64,000 bases of DNA, taken from the NCBI RefSeq assembly GCF_039537585.1, contig NZ_BAABAU010000001.1, forward strand, positions 1,488,001 to 1,552,000, given 5' to 3'. The stretch's first letter is position 1. Every line of letters begins with the position of its first letter. Below the pieces are notes generated by a model, which had not been told where the DNA came from, did not search any database, and saw only the letters and a list, made by a program, of their open reading frames with translations. Both the position numbers and the translations under genes were made by a program. The stretch comes from Frondihabitans peucedani. GTDB lineage: Bacteria > Actinomycetota > Actinomycetes > Actinomycetales > Microbacteriaceae. Of this stretch, positions 33,947 to 42,760 are shown one piece after another.

Positions 33947-34396
33947 CTACCGCGCGGCCACCTGCGCGGCGCACGCCTCGGCGGCGACCCACGAGAGCAT
34001 GGCGCACTTGACCCGCATGACGAACTTCGAGACCCCCTGGAACGCGACCGCATCGCCGAGGAGCTCCTCGTCGGGGTCGCCGGCGCCCTTGGAGCGCATC
34101 ATCGCCCGGAAGGCCTCGGTCCGCTCGGCGAGCTCGGGGAGGGTGAGGCCCGGCGCCAGCTCCGCGAGGACCGAGGCCGACGCCATCGAGATGCTGCAGC
34201 CGTCGCCCTCCCACGCGAGCGAGGTGATCGTGCCGGTCGACTCGTCGACGGCGATCCGCACGGTGATCTCGTCGCCGCAGGTCGGGTTGCGTTCGAAGTG
34301 CTCCGCGTCGGCTCCGGGGAGCGGGCCGTCGCCGGTCCGTGCCCTGGCATGATCCAGGATCACCTGCTGGTAGAGGCCCGCGAGCGCGTCGGCCAT
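33947..34396 (-). CDS. sufU: SufU-type sulfur acceptor for Fe-S cluster assembly
   Basis: A 149-aa IscU-like scaffold/sulfurtransferase. Three Zn-binding Cys motifs are present: NPTCGDE, DGCSISMASAS and VKCAMLSW, with the Asp of GD in the first. In Gram-positive bacteria SufU accepts sulfur from SufS and passes it to the SUF scaffold. Its ATG overlaps the sufS stop by one base, so the two are translated together. The rest of the suf operon (sufBCD) is not in this window. Confidence 0.95.
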   Translation of the reverse strand: MADALAGLYQQVILDHARARTGDGPLPGADAEHFERNPTCGDEITVRIAVDESTGTITSLAWEGDGCSISMASASVLAELAPGLTLPELAERTEAFRAMMRSKGAGDPDEELLGDAVAFQGVSKFVMRVKCAMLSWVAAEACAAQVAAR

Positions 34397-35676
34397 CAGG
34401 CCACCCCGAAGTAGCGGCGGACCTCGGCTGCGCCCTGCAGCAGCCGGTCGATCTCGTCGTCGGTCGTGTAGAGGTAGGTCGACGCCCGGGTGGTGGCGGT
34501 GAGGCCGAGCCGCCGGTGGAGCGGCTGCGCGCAGTGATGGCCGACGCGCACGGCGATGCCCTGAGCGTCGAGGTACTGCCCGACGTCGTGGGCGTGGACG
34601 CCGTCGACGTCGAAGCTCGCCAGACCGGCACGAGCGACTCCGGCGGCGGGGCCGACGACGCGGATGCCCGAGATGGCGGCGAGCCCCGTGACGAGGCGCT
34701 GAGCCTGCTGCTGCTCGTGGGCCTCGACGGCCTCGAGACCGACCGCGTCGAGGTAGCGCACCGCCTCGGCGAGGGCGACGATCTGCGACACCGGCTGCGT
34801 CCCGGCCTCGAACCGCTGCGGCGCGGGCAGGAAGGTCGTGTGGTCCATCGCGACGGTCGAGATCATCGAGCCCCCGGTGCGGAACGGCGGCAGCGCGTCG
34901 AGCAGCTCGCGCCGGCCCCAGAGCACGCCGACGCCGGTGGGGCCGAGCATTTTGTGCGACGAGAACGCGGCGAAGTCGACGCCGAGGGCGGCGAGATCGA
35001 GCGGCCGGTGCGGTGCCGACTGGCAGGCGTCGAGGACGACGAGGGCGCCCCGGGCGTGCGCGAGCTCGGCCAGCTGCTCGACGGGCGCGATGAGGCCGGT
35101 GACGTTCGAGACGTGTGAGAAGGCGAAGACCCGGGTGCGATCGGTGAGGAGCGCCGCCGCGTCGTCGACGGTCCAGGTGCCGTCGTCGCGGACGGGCACG
35201 TAGCGGAAGACGGCGCCGGTGCGGGCCGCGAGCTCCTGCCAGGGCACGAGGTTCGCGTGGTGCTCCGCCTCGGTGACCAGGATCTCGTCTCCCTCGGTCA
35301 GCGCGAAGCGGGACGAGGCGGGTGCGCCGCGGCCGATGCTCGCGTTGCCGATGCCGTAGGCCACCAGGTTGAGGGCGTCTGTCGCGTTGGAGGTCCAGAC
35401 GACCTCCTCGGCGGACGAGGCTCCGACGAAGCGCGCGACGGTCTCGCGCGCCTCCTCGTAGGCCTCCGTCGCGTGGCCCGCCAAAGTGTGCGCGCCGCGG
35501 TGGACGGCGGCGTTGCTCTCGACCAGGAACCTCCGCTCGGCGTCGAGGACGACGCCGGGACGCTGCGCGGTCGCGCCGCTGTCGAGGTAGGCGAGCGGGA
35601 ACCCGTTCACCTCCTGCTGGAGGCCGGGGAAGTCCGCGCGGAGGCGGGTCGGATCGAGGTGCGTGCTGGTCGTCAC
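34396..35676 (-). CDS. sufS: Cysteine desulfurase
   Basis: A 426-aa class V PLP enzyme that takes sulfur from cysteine for Fe-S clusters. Signatures: PLAYLDSGATAQRP near the N terminus, TEAEHHANLVPWQ, DACQSAPH, the PLP Lys in FSSHKMLGPTG, and the active Cys in RVGHHCAQP. GTG 35676 overlaps the stop of the preceding acyltransferase (GTGA), and the sufS stop overlaps sufU, making a three-gene coupled series. The acyltransferase partner is unexpected. Confidence 0.95.
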   Translation of the reverse strand: MTTSTHLDPTRLRADFPGLQQEVNGFPLAYLDSGATAQRPGVVLDAERRFLVESNAAVHRGAHTLAGHATEAYEEARETVARFVGASSAEEVVWTSNATDALNLVAYGIGNASIGRGAPASSRFALTEGDEILVTEAEHHANLVPWQELAARTGAVFRYVPVRDDGTWTVDDAAALLTDRTRVFAFSHVSNVTGLIAPVEQLAELAHARGALVVLDACQSAPHRPLDLAALGVDFAAFSSHKMLGPTGVGVLWGRRELLDALPPFRTGGSMISTVAMDHTTFLPAPQRFEAGTQPVSQIVALAEAVRYLDAVGLEAVEAHEQQQAQRLVTGLAAISGIRVVGPAAGVARAGLASFDVDGVHAHDVGQYLDAQGIAVRVGHHCAQPLHRRLGLTATTRASTYLYTTDDEIDRLLQGAAEVRRYFGVA

Positions 35677-36839
35677 ACCCTCAACGATTCCACAGTCTCC
35701 TGACCGGCAGACTCGTGTCCCGTCTCGCGCGTCCTCTCCACCGACCACGACGCCGGCTCGAAGCGCTTCTTGACCCGGAGGAACGGCTTCTCGATGACGA
35801 AGTGGCTCGCCGTCGCGACGGCGACGGACGCGCCGAGGAGGAGGAGCTTGCCGCCGAGGCCCGACACGAACGGGTCGAGCAGGGCCATGACGATCATGTG
35901 CCAGAGGTAGAGCGAGTACGACACGTTGCGGCCGAACCACGCCAGCGGACGGAGACCGAGGAACGAGCCGAGAGCGGTCTTCCGAGAGACGACGCCCGCG
36001 ATGAGGAGCGTCGTGCCGAGGCCGACGGCCGGCAGGAGGACGCCGAAGAAGAGCGGCTCGTTCTTCCAGTCGTCGCCGATCAGCGACCCGTTGCCGAGCA
36101 TGGCCGCGATCGCCACGATGACGCCGATGCCGATCCAGGTCGACCAGGCGCCGACTCGGCCGGCGAAGAACGTCCGGGCGCGCTCGTGGGTCAGGGCCAG
36201 GGCGAGCACGCAGCCCAGCAGGAGCGGCGCGACGTTGGCGACCGGGCTGAAGTAGATGTCGGGGGTCGCGATTCCCTTGGGCGTCTCGTAGAGGACGTAG
36301 GCCAGGACGCAGGATGCCAGGACGGCCGCGGCCCCGAACCATGCCACCGAGCGACGACGGAACCCGCGGTAGAGGAAGAAGGCGAGCACCGGCGGCCACA
36401 CCAGGTAGAACTGCTCCTCCATCGCGAGGCTCCAGCCCGGCGCGAAGACGCCCTGCGAGAGGTGCGCGTAGGCGCGTGCGAAGTTGCCCGTGTAGGTGAG
36501 GGCGACGAGCGCGGCCGGCCAGGCGTCGAGGTCGTTGTACGTGTAGTCGCCGACGAGCGGCCAGAGGGCGACGGCGACGAGCACGACGGCCAGCAGGGTG
36601 GGGTACAGGCGCAGGACGCGCCGGACCCAGAAGCGGCCGAGGCGGATGGTGCCGGTCTGCATCTGCTCCTTGAGCAGCAGCGACGTGATGAGGTAGCCCG
36701 ACAGCACGAAGAAGACGTTCACCCCGACGAAGCCGCCCCCGAAGCCCTGCACGTGCAGGTGGTAGAGGACGACGCCGATGATCGCGAAGGTGCGGAGTCC
36801 GTCGAGCGGGAGGACGCGGGATCCTGCGGACGAAGACAT
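35673..36839 (-). CDS. Membrane acyltransferase (OafA/acyltransferase_3 family)
   Basis: A 388-aa integral membrane O-acyltransferase with about 10 helices. The N-terminal LPLDGLRTFAIIGVVLYHLHVQGF has the family's conserved Arg and His, followed by GVNVFFVLSGYLITSLL and FAPGWSLAMEEQFYLVWP. It ends with a short basic soluble tail. Family members O-acetylate surface polysaccharides, peptidoglycan or lipids. Its stop codon overlaps the sufS start, an odd partner. ATG 36839 contains a conventional context. Confidence 0.9.
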   Translation of the reverse strand: MSSSAGSRVLPLDGLRTFAIIGVVLYHLHVQGFGGGFVGVNVFFVLSGYLITSLLLKEQMQTGTIRLGRFWVRRVLRLYPTLLAVVLVAVALWPLVGDYTYNDLDAWPAALVALTYTGNFARAYAHLSQGVFAPGWSLAMEEQFYLVWPPVLAFFLYRGFRRRSVAWFGAAAVLASCVLAYVLYETPKGIATPDIYFSPVANVAPLLLGCVLALALTHERARTFFAGRVGAWSTWIGIGVIVAIAAMLGNGSLIGDDWKNEPLFFGVLLPAVGLGTTLLIAGVVSRKTALGSFLGLRPLAWFGRNVSYSLYLWHMIVMALLDPFVSGLGGKLLLLGASVAVATASHFVIEKPFLRVKKRFEPASWSVERTRETGHESAGQETVESLRV

Positions 36840-36902
36840 TCCGACAGTGAACTCCCCGGCCCTTGGAGAATCTGAAGAGGACTCGCAGAACGGCCAGTGG
36901 GG

Positions 36903-37430
<528 letters not shown>

Positions 37431-37433
37431 GAG

Positions 37434-38381
37434 CTAGTCCGCGAGGCCCTGGTAGAGCATCGTCGAGAGGTACCGCTCGCCGGTGTCGCAGACGATCGCC
37501 ACGATGCGCTTGCCCGCCATCTCGGGCCGCTTCGAGATCTCGAGGGCGGCGTGGATGATGGCGCCCGACGAGATCCCGCTCAGGATGCCCTCCTTCGACG
37601 CGAGGTCGCGAGCGACCCGGAGGGCGTCGTCGAGCTCCACGGGGAAGACCTCGTCGTAGACGGTCGTGTCGAGCACCTCCGGCACGAAGTTCGCGCCGAT
37701 GCCCGCGATCTTGTGCGGCCCGGCCTTGCCCTCGGACAGGAGCGGCGAGTCGGCGGGCTCGACGGCGACGATGCGCACGCCGGGCACCTCCTTCTTCAGC
37801 ACCTGGCCGACACCGGTGATGGTGCCGCCCGTCCCGACTCCCGCGATGAAGACGTCGACCTGACCGTCGGTGTCGCGCAGGATCTCGCGCGCGGTCGTCG
37901 TGCGGTGGATCTCGGCGTTCGCCTCGTTCGCGAACTGCTCCGCCCAGACCGCGCCCTCGGTCGTGGCGACGATCTCCTTCGCCTTCTCGACCGCGCCGCG
38001 CATGCCCTCCCCGCCCGGGGTCAGCACGATCTCGGCGCCGTAGGCGCGCATGACGATGCGGCGCTCGACGCTCATCGTGTCGGGCATGGTGATGATGACG
38101 CGGTAGCCGCGCGCTGCGCCCACGAGGGCCAGGGCGACGCCGGTGTTGCCGCTGGTGCCCTCGACGATGGTGCCGCCGGGCTTCAGGACGCCCGCCCGCT
38201 CGGCCGCGTCGATGATCGCGATCCCGAGGCGGTCCTTGACGCTCGCGCCGGGGTTGTAGAACTCGAGCTTGGCCAGGATCTCGGCCGCGCCCTCCTCGGG
38301 GAGGGTGTTCAGCCGGACGAGCGGCGTGTTGCCGAAGGCCTCGGTGATGTTGCCGTAGATGGTGCCGCTGCTGTCGCTCAT
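37434..38381 (-). CDS. cysK: Cysteine synthase (O-acetylserine sulfhydrylase)
   Basis: A 315-aa PLP enzyme making cysteine from O-acetylserine and sulfide. PLP Lys lies in YNPGASVKDRLG (about residue 49), the Asn loop in EGTSGNTGVALA, the phosphate loop GVGTGGTITG, and SGISSGAII holds the ring-binding Ser. Paired with cysE downstream. Confidence 0.97.
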   Translation of the reverse strand: MSDSSGTIYGNITEAFGNTPLVRLNTLPEEGAAEILAKLEFYNPGASVKDRLGIAIIDAAERAGVLKPGGTIVEGTSGNTGVALALVGAARGYRVIITMPDTMSVERRIVMRAYGAEIVLTPGGEGMRGAVEKAKEIVATTEGAVWAEQFANEANAEIHRTTTAREILRDTDGQVDVFIAGVGTGGTITGVGQVLKKEVPGVRIVAVEPADSPLLSEGKAGPHKIAGIGANFVPEVLDTTVYDEVFPVELDDALRVARDLASKEGILSGISSGAIIHAALEISKRPEMAGKRIVAIVCDTGERYLSTMLYQGLAD

Positions 38382-38476
38382 TCGGGCTCTCTCGTTCCGT
38401 CGTCGCTGCTGAACAGGTCGATTCTAGGGCGGCGGGCGGAGAGGCCGCCGCGACGTGACGAAGGCCCGACAGACGG

Positions 38477-38506
38477 ACACCGCCCCGGCCGGAGCCGGGG
38501 CGGTGT
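38477..38506. terminator. Strong hairpin terminator
   Basis: Perfect 13-bp GC-rich arms (38477-38489, 38494-38506) with a 4-nt loop, downstream of the minus-strand gene at 38530-39000 and before the cysK promoter. Confidence 0.85.
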
Positions 38507-38529
38507 ACGTGTGGAGCGCTCGAGACGGA

Positions 38530-39000
38530 TCAGAGTGTCGCGAGGGAGGCGACCTGGATGTCGAGGTCGATGATGAGGGAGAGCATGCGGCCCTCGGCGA
38601 GCGTGCGGAACTCGTACTGGCGGTCGCCGATCTCCTGCGGCTCGGCCCACGCGAGCGCCAGACGGCTGCGGTGGTCGAGCCCGGAGTGGATCGCGAGCCA
38701 GCGGATGATCTGAGCCCGCTCGTCGCGGATCGCCCGGGTGCGGACCGATCGGCGGTGACTGATCACGGCGGCGAACACCGTGAAGAGCGCGGCGAGGGTG
38801 ATGGCGGTCGCCTTCCAGGCGCCGTCGAGGGGCAGGAGGGACGCGATGACGATGGACTGCACGGCCGTGAGCAGGAGGGTCGAGTCGAGCATCGAGTAGC
38901 GCCTCATGGGCACACCGCGTCCGTTGCCGCCCCGGATGCTCACAAACGGCAGCTCGATCTCCCGAAGTGCTTCGGTCACCGACGGATTGACGATCGTCAT
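38530..39000 (-). CDS. Hypothetical two-helix membrane protein
   Basis: A 156-aa protein with no family I can name. An N-terminal region (residues 1-38, Gly/Arg-rich) is followed by two membrane helices (DSTLLLTAVQSIVIASLL and ATAITLAALFTVFAAVIS) and a soluble C-terminal part (about 85-156) with conserved-looking helices and two repeated (E/R)FRTLAEGRMLSLIIDLD-like strands. Leader DNA upstream holds an inverted repeat. A terminator follows it, so it is monocistronic. Confidence 0.7.
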   Translation of the reverse strand: MTIVNPSVTEALREIELPFVSIRGGNGRGVPMRRYSMLDSTLLLTAVQSIVIASLLPLDGAWKATAITLAALFTVFAAVISHRRSVRTRAIRDERAQIIRWLAIHSGLDHRSRLALAWAEPQEIGDRQYEFRTLAEGRMLSLIIDLDIQVASLATL

Positions 39001-39035
39001 GATGGTTCTCCCCTGGCCCGTCCATGGGCCTGAAT

Positions 39036-39054
39036 AGGCCCGCCCGTCGGGCCT
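39036..39054. promoter_or_regulatory. Inverted repeat AGGCCCG-CCCGT-CGGGCCT
   Basis: Perfect 7-bp arms with a 5-nt spacer in the leader of the minus-strand gene starting at 39000. It could be an attenuator-like hairpin or an operator. Confidence 0.45.
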
Positions 39055-39173
39055 CCATCAATGGTGCGCTGAGCTCCGGTCGCTGCGGAGGCCCCCGTCC
39101 GGGGCAGGACTGGCCCCAGTTCGCGGGCCGCGAGCGGGCTCTCGGGACTCTCCGGAGGGCTCGCGGGCCTTGC

Positions 39174-39179
39174 TAGCCT
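39174..39179 (+). promoter_or_regulatory. Candidate -10 box (TAGCCT), leaderless start
   Basis: TAGCCT ends 6 nt before the ATG at 39186. Confidence 0.45.
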
Positions 39180-39185
39180 CGCCTC

Positions 39186-39653
39186 ATGGCCGTCCCCGAC
39201 TTCGTCCTCGCCCTCCGGTCCCGGATCGGCACCGACCCGCTGTGGTTGTCGGGGGTGACCGCGTGCGTCGTCGACGACGGCCGCGTCCTGCTCGTCAAGC
39301 GCGCCGACAACGGCCGCTGGACCCCGGTCACCGGGATCATCGATCCCGGCGAGAACCCGGCGACGGCGGCAGCCCGCGAGGTCCTCGAGGAGGCCGACGT
39401 CGTCGCGACGCCCACCCGGCTCGCCATGGTCGACGTCACCGACCTGGTCGTCTACGAGAACGGCGACCAGACCCGCTACCTCGACCTGACGTTCCTCTGC
39501 GACTACGTGTCGGGCGATCCGTTCCCGGCCGACGGCGAGAACACCGAGGCGCGCTGGTTCCCCCTCGACGGGCTGCCCGAGATGACCCCGGACATGCTGG
39601 CCCGACTGAACGCGGCGCTGGCCGACGAGCCGGCGGCGCGCTTCGAGCTCTGA
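39186..39653 (+). CDS. NUDIX hydrolase
   Basis: A 155-aa single-domain NUDIX enzyme. The Nudix box GIIDPGENPATAAAREVLEEADV is complete apart from the first Gly-Gly context (TGIIDPGE), with metal-binding REVLEE. The core strand VTACVVDDGRVLLVKRADNGRW precedes it. It is smaller than the NUDIX protein at 30243 and unrelated in detail. Substrate unknown. Confidence 0.92.
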   Translation: MAVPDFVLALRSRIGTDPLWLSGVTACVVDDGRVLLVKRADNGRWTPVTGIIDPGENPATAAAREVLEEADVVATPTRLAMVDVTDLVVYENGDQTRYLDLTFLCDYVSGDPFPADGENTEARWFPLDGLPEMTPDMLARLNAALADEPAARFEL

Positions 39654-39670
39654 GGCTCGAGCCCGGCGGT

Positions 39671-39684
39671 CGGCCCAGGGGCCG
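39671..39684. terminator. Weak hairpin at a convergent boundary
   Basis: CGGCCC-AG-GGGCCG between the NUDIX gene and the DinB-like gene; short, so only a possible terminator. Confidence 0.35.
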
Positions 39685-39697
39685 GCCTGCGGCGCCG

Positions 39698-40216
39698 CTA
39701 CGCCGTCACGTCGTGCAGGTGGTGGACCGGGTCGTGTGCGAAGTAGCGGGCCAGCGACTCGACCGTGAAGGCGCTGCCGTCGGAGCGGAACCCGGCGCGG
39801 CCGAGCTCGTCGTCGGCGACACCCTCGAAGGCCCGGGCCACGGACTCGGACGCGGCCAGGAGGTCTCGGGCGACCGTCTCGGGATCCTGCGCGGCGTAGT
39901 CGTCGGCGACGGCTGTCGCGTCCTGGTCCCAGTCGGGGAACGACGGCCCGTCCTCTCGCAGCATCAGCTGCAGCCGGCCCTCGAAGACCCGGAACACGTC
40001 GCGCACGTGCGCGCCGTACTCGAGGGCCGACCAGGTCGACGTGTCGGGCCGGTCGCGGGCACCGTCGGCGCGGAGGAGGGCGGGCCACGCCGCAGCGTTC
40101 TCGCGGACGAGCGCCGGGACCTCGCGGAATGCGACTCGGGCGGCGTCGAAGCCGCACTCCGGGCAGGGCTCGTGAAGGACCCAGGTCCAGTTCTTGGTGT
40201 CGGGGACGATCGGCAT
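39698..40216 (-). CDS. DinB-like protein (mycothiol-dependent enzyme fold)
   Basis: A 172-aa four-helix-bundle protein of the DinB_2/mycothiol maleylpyruvate isomerase superfamily. Three metal-site His positions are seen: LEYGAHVRDVFRVF, and FAHDPVHHLHDV near the C terminus. A CPECGFD pair of Cys near residues 18-21 is like those of actinobacterial members. Such proteins carry out thiol-dependent (mycothiol or bacillithiol) detoxification reactions. Actual substrate unknown. Confidence 0.85.
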   Translation of the reverse strand: MPIVPDTKNWTWVLHEPCPECGFDAARVAFREVPALVRENAAAWPALLRADGARDRPDTSTWSALEYGAHVRDVFRVFEGRLQLMLREDGPSFPDWDQDATAVADDYAAQDPETVARDLLAASESVARAFEGVADDELGRAGFRSDGSAFTVESLARYFAHDPVHHLHDVTA

Positions 40217-40289
40217 GACCCGAGCGTACGGGCCGCCCCGCCCGGGCGCAGCCGCAGGGCTGCGGGGCGGGGACGATCCGGTGTCGGCG

Positions 40290-41888
40290 CTAGGGCTTCG
40301 CGGTCAGGACCGTCTGCGAGTCGCCGGTCAGCTTCTGGTCGTGGTGGAACATCGGCCAGGCGCCCTTCTTGTTGACGTTCGCGCCCTTGGCGCCGGCGTT
40401 CGTGAAGCGGTAGTGCAGGAGCGTGCCCTGGTTCTTGCCGTTGTAGCCGGCGAGGGTGAGGCCGATGCTCCCGTCGGGGTCGTTCGTGACGAGGGCGGAG
40501 TTCTGGAAGCCGTAGCCCGCACCGACCTTCGCCACCGTCTTGCCGCTGCGGCCGTCGATGATGTAGGTGCCGGTCACCGTCGGGACGATGACGTCTTGAT
40601 AGCCGGCTCCCGTGAGGTCGGCGCTCGTCACTCCGCCGTAGACGCCGCCGGGGACGGTCGTCGACCAGAGGGCTCGGCCGTTTGAGCCGTCGAGGGCTGA
40701 GACGCGGCTGGACGTGTTGCTGATCCGGCCCGCGGCGACGACCCAGGTGTGGCCGGTGCCCTTCACGTCGGCGAGCGCGGGGCTCGAGTCGGTGATGCCA
40801 CCGAGGTTCGCCTTCCAGATGGGGTGGCAGCTGGAGTCGATGGCGATGACCTTGTTGCTGTCGGACGCGCCCTTGTAGTACTTGCCGGTCCCGGCGACGG
40901 CGCCCCACTTGCCGCCCGTGAGGAACGGGCCGACGGCGGGCGACGACTGGACGACCTGGGTGGTGTTGTACTCGCAGCGGAGGCCGCCGCCCTGGTTGCC
41001 GGTGCCGGCGTTGCCGGTCGGCTTCAGGATGCGGATGTGACCGCCGTTCGCGTAGCGCTTGCCGAACGCGATCCCCGCGGTCGAGTCGCCGCCCTCGACG
41101 ATCAGGTCGCGGCCGCTCATCCCGAGGGTCGAGACCGCGGGCGTCGTGAAGTTGGAGTCGGCCTGGAACCACGGGAAGCCCTTGCCGATCGCGCCCGTCG
41201 ACGCGTCGATGAGCAGCTGGGTCTGCCCCATCGACCCGCCCACCACGCTGTTGTCCGACTGCATGTTGCCGATCGCGAGGCCCGACATCACGCCCGCCGT
41301 CGCCGGCTTGCCCGGCTCCGCCTTGGGCTTGAGGCTCCAGGCGATCTTGCCGGTCGACGCGATGGCGCGGTAGCCGCCCTTGGACGGCGTCGCCGAGTTG
41401 CCCTCGCCGAAGTAGACGCGCGCTCCGGAGCCCGAGCCGCGCACGGAGGCGGTCGAGTCGACCGCGACACCGCCCGTGGAGACCGGCCAGCCCTTGAGCC
41501 CCGAGCCGTTCGAGAGGTGGTAGGCGCGCTCGTACCCCGCGCGGTCGCCGATGACGACCGACGAGCCGCCGCCGTCGAGCGTCGCCACCATGGGTGACGA
41601 GAGCGCCACGGGCTTGCCCGAGATGCCGAAGTTCTTCGACCAGACCAGCGACACCGTCGGGGTCGTCGCGGCCTCGGCCGGCTGGGCGGCGAGGGTCGGC
41701 ACGGCGACCACGCCGCCGACGGCGACGAGTGCCGCGACGACTCCGGCGGCGCTGCGCCGCTTCGCCCTGTGCGCGGTGTCGCGGCGGTTCGCGGCGGTGC
41801 TGTCGTTCGTGGTGCTGCTCTTGTTGGTGCAGTTCTTGTCAGTGCTGTTCTTGTTGGTGCTGCTGCTCGCGCGCGTGCTGAAGCCCAT
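40290..41888 (-). CDS. Secreted beta-propeller (FG-GAP/PQQ-like) protein
   Basis: A 532-aa exported protein. Residues 1-36 are unusually Asn/Lys/Ser/Thr-rich (NKNSTDKNCTNKSSTT), followed by an Arg/Lys patch (RAKRRS) and a hydrophobic signal helix ending in AQPAEAA (about 74). The mature domain carries about seven propeller-like units with repeated motifs VVATLDGGGSSVVIG, DLIVEGGDSTAG, HTWVVAAGRIS and YQDVIVPTVTG, resembling FG-GAP/PQQ repeat domains. It ends with a His-Asp rich FHHDQKLTGD. I do not assign an enzymatic function. Confidence 0.8.
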   Translation of the reverse strand: MGFSTRASSSTNKNSTDKNCTNKSSTTNDSTAANRRDTAHRAKRRSAAGVVAALVAVGGVVAVPTLAAQPAEAATTPTVSLVWSKNFGISGKPVALSSPMVATLDGGGSSVVIGDRAGYERAYHLSNGSGLKGWPVSTGGVAVDSTASVRGSGSGARVYFGEGNSATPSKGGYRAIASTGKIAWSLKPKAEPGKPATAGVMSGLAIGNMQSDNSVVGGSMGQTQLLIDASTGAIGKGFPWFQADSNFTTPAVSTLGMSGRDLIVEGGDSTAGIAFGKRYANGGHIRILKPTGNAGTGNQGGGLRCEYNTTQVVQSSPAVGPFLTGGKWGAVAGTGKYYKGASDSNKVIAIDSSCHPIWKANLGGITDSSPALADVKGTGHTWVVAAGRISNTSSRVSALDGSNGRALWSTTVPGGVYGGVTSADLTGAGYQDVIVPTVTGTYIIDGRSGKTVAKVGAGYGFQNSALVTNDPDGSIGLTLAGYNGKNQGTLLHYRFTNAGAKGANVNKKGAWPMFHHDQKLTGDSQTVLTAKP

Positions 41889-42045
41889 GTGTGGTGACCT
41901 GCCCTAGATAGTCCCCGAGGACGCGCCGAATACACGTCCTGTTGTTCCCGATCCTGTCCCCCGACCGGGTCAACGCTACGTGGCACCTCCGACATCGGCC
42001 ATCCCCTCCTTCAGGTGTCACGGCGCCCGGCGGCGATCGGAGCGA

Positions 42046-42051
42046 TAGGTT
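42046..42051 (+). promoter_or_regulatory. Candidate -10 box (TAGGTT), leaderless start
   Basis: TAGGTT ends 6 nt before the GTG at 42058. Confidence 0.45.
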
Positions 42052-42057
42052 CGACGG

Positions 42058-42651
42058 GTGAGAAGCAGGCCCAAGCGCGGAGCCGAGCCGGACGACGCCG
42101 TCGACCCGGAACAGGTCGAGGGAGCCGTCGACGACGGCCTGCTCATCGCGCGCTCGGCCGCCAGCGTGGAGGTCGCCAACACGATCATCGTGCGGGCGCT
42201 CCGCGAGCAGCGTCCCTTCGTGCGGGCCGAGGCGGCGGGCGACGTGCGCGACGCGATCGGCCACCTCATCCGAGAGCAGCGGGACCTCGCGGCCAGGATG
42301 ATCGAGGCGCGCAGCCGGGCGCTGAAGTCGCGCGGCCGCTCGCGGCACCAGTTCGACTACCGTGCGGGCGACAGCTCGGCGCTCGCATCGCGCGAGGCGA
42401 TCTACTCCACGATCGCCGACCGCCTGGACGCTCTCATCGGCGACGACGAGTACGTCGACGCCATCATCACTGCGGCGCGCGACCGGGCCTGGAACGACAT
42501 CGGCGCCGCGATCCTCAAGAAGGCGGGCGCCGGGATGGTGCCCGACAGCGAGTACGAGGCGGAGCGGGACGAGCGGCTCCGGACGTTCCTCCGGGAGGAT
42601 CTCGCCGCTCTCGCGGCCGACGCCTCCTCCCCAGGCCGCCGCCGTCGCTGA
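42058..42651 (+). CDS. Hypothetical helical protein
   Basis: A 197-aa soluble protein, highly charged and probably all-helical (VEVANTIIVRALREQRPFVRAE, VDAIITAARDRAWNDIGAAILKKAG). No enzymatic motif is visible. The frame has good codon bias and the start fits a leaderless GTG. No close family is recognised; it may be a Microbacteriaceae-specific protein. It is divergent from the propeller-protein gene. Confidence 0.7.
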   Translation: MRSRPKRGAEPDDAVDPEQVEGAVDDGLLIARSAASVEVANTIIVRALREQRPFVRAEAAGDVRDAIGHLIREQRDLAARMIEARSRALKSRGRSRHQFDYRAGDSSALASREAIYSTIADRLDALIGDDEYVDAIITAARDRAWNDIGAAILKKAGAGMVPDSEYEAERDERLRTFLREDLAALAADASSPGRRRR

Positions 42652-42760
42652 TCCTCCACCGATCCCGCGGATCCGCTTACGGAAGGTCGGTCGTTCCGCC
42701 TAGGCTCGCGTCTGCGTCCGACGACGAACGCCTCCCCGTCCGTCCGATCGTCAGGAACCC

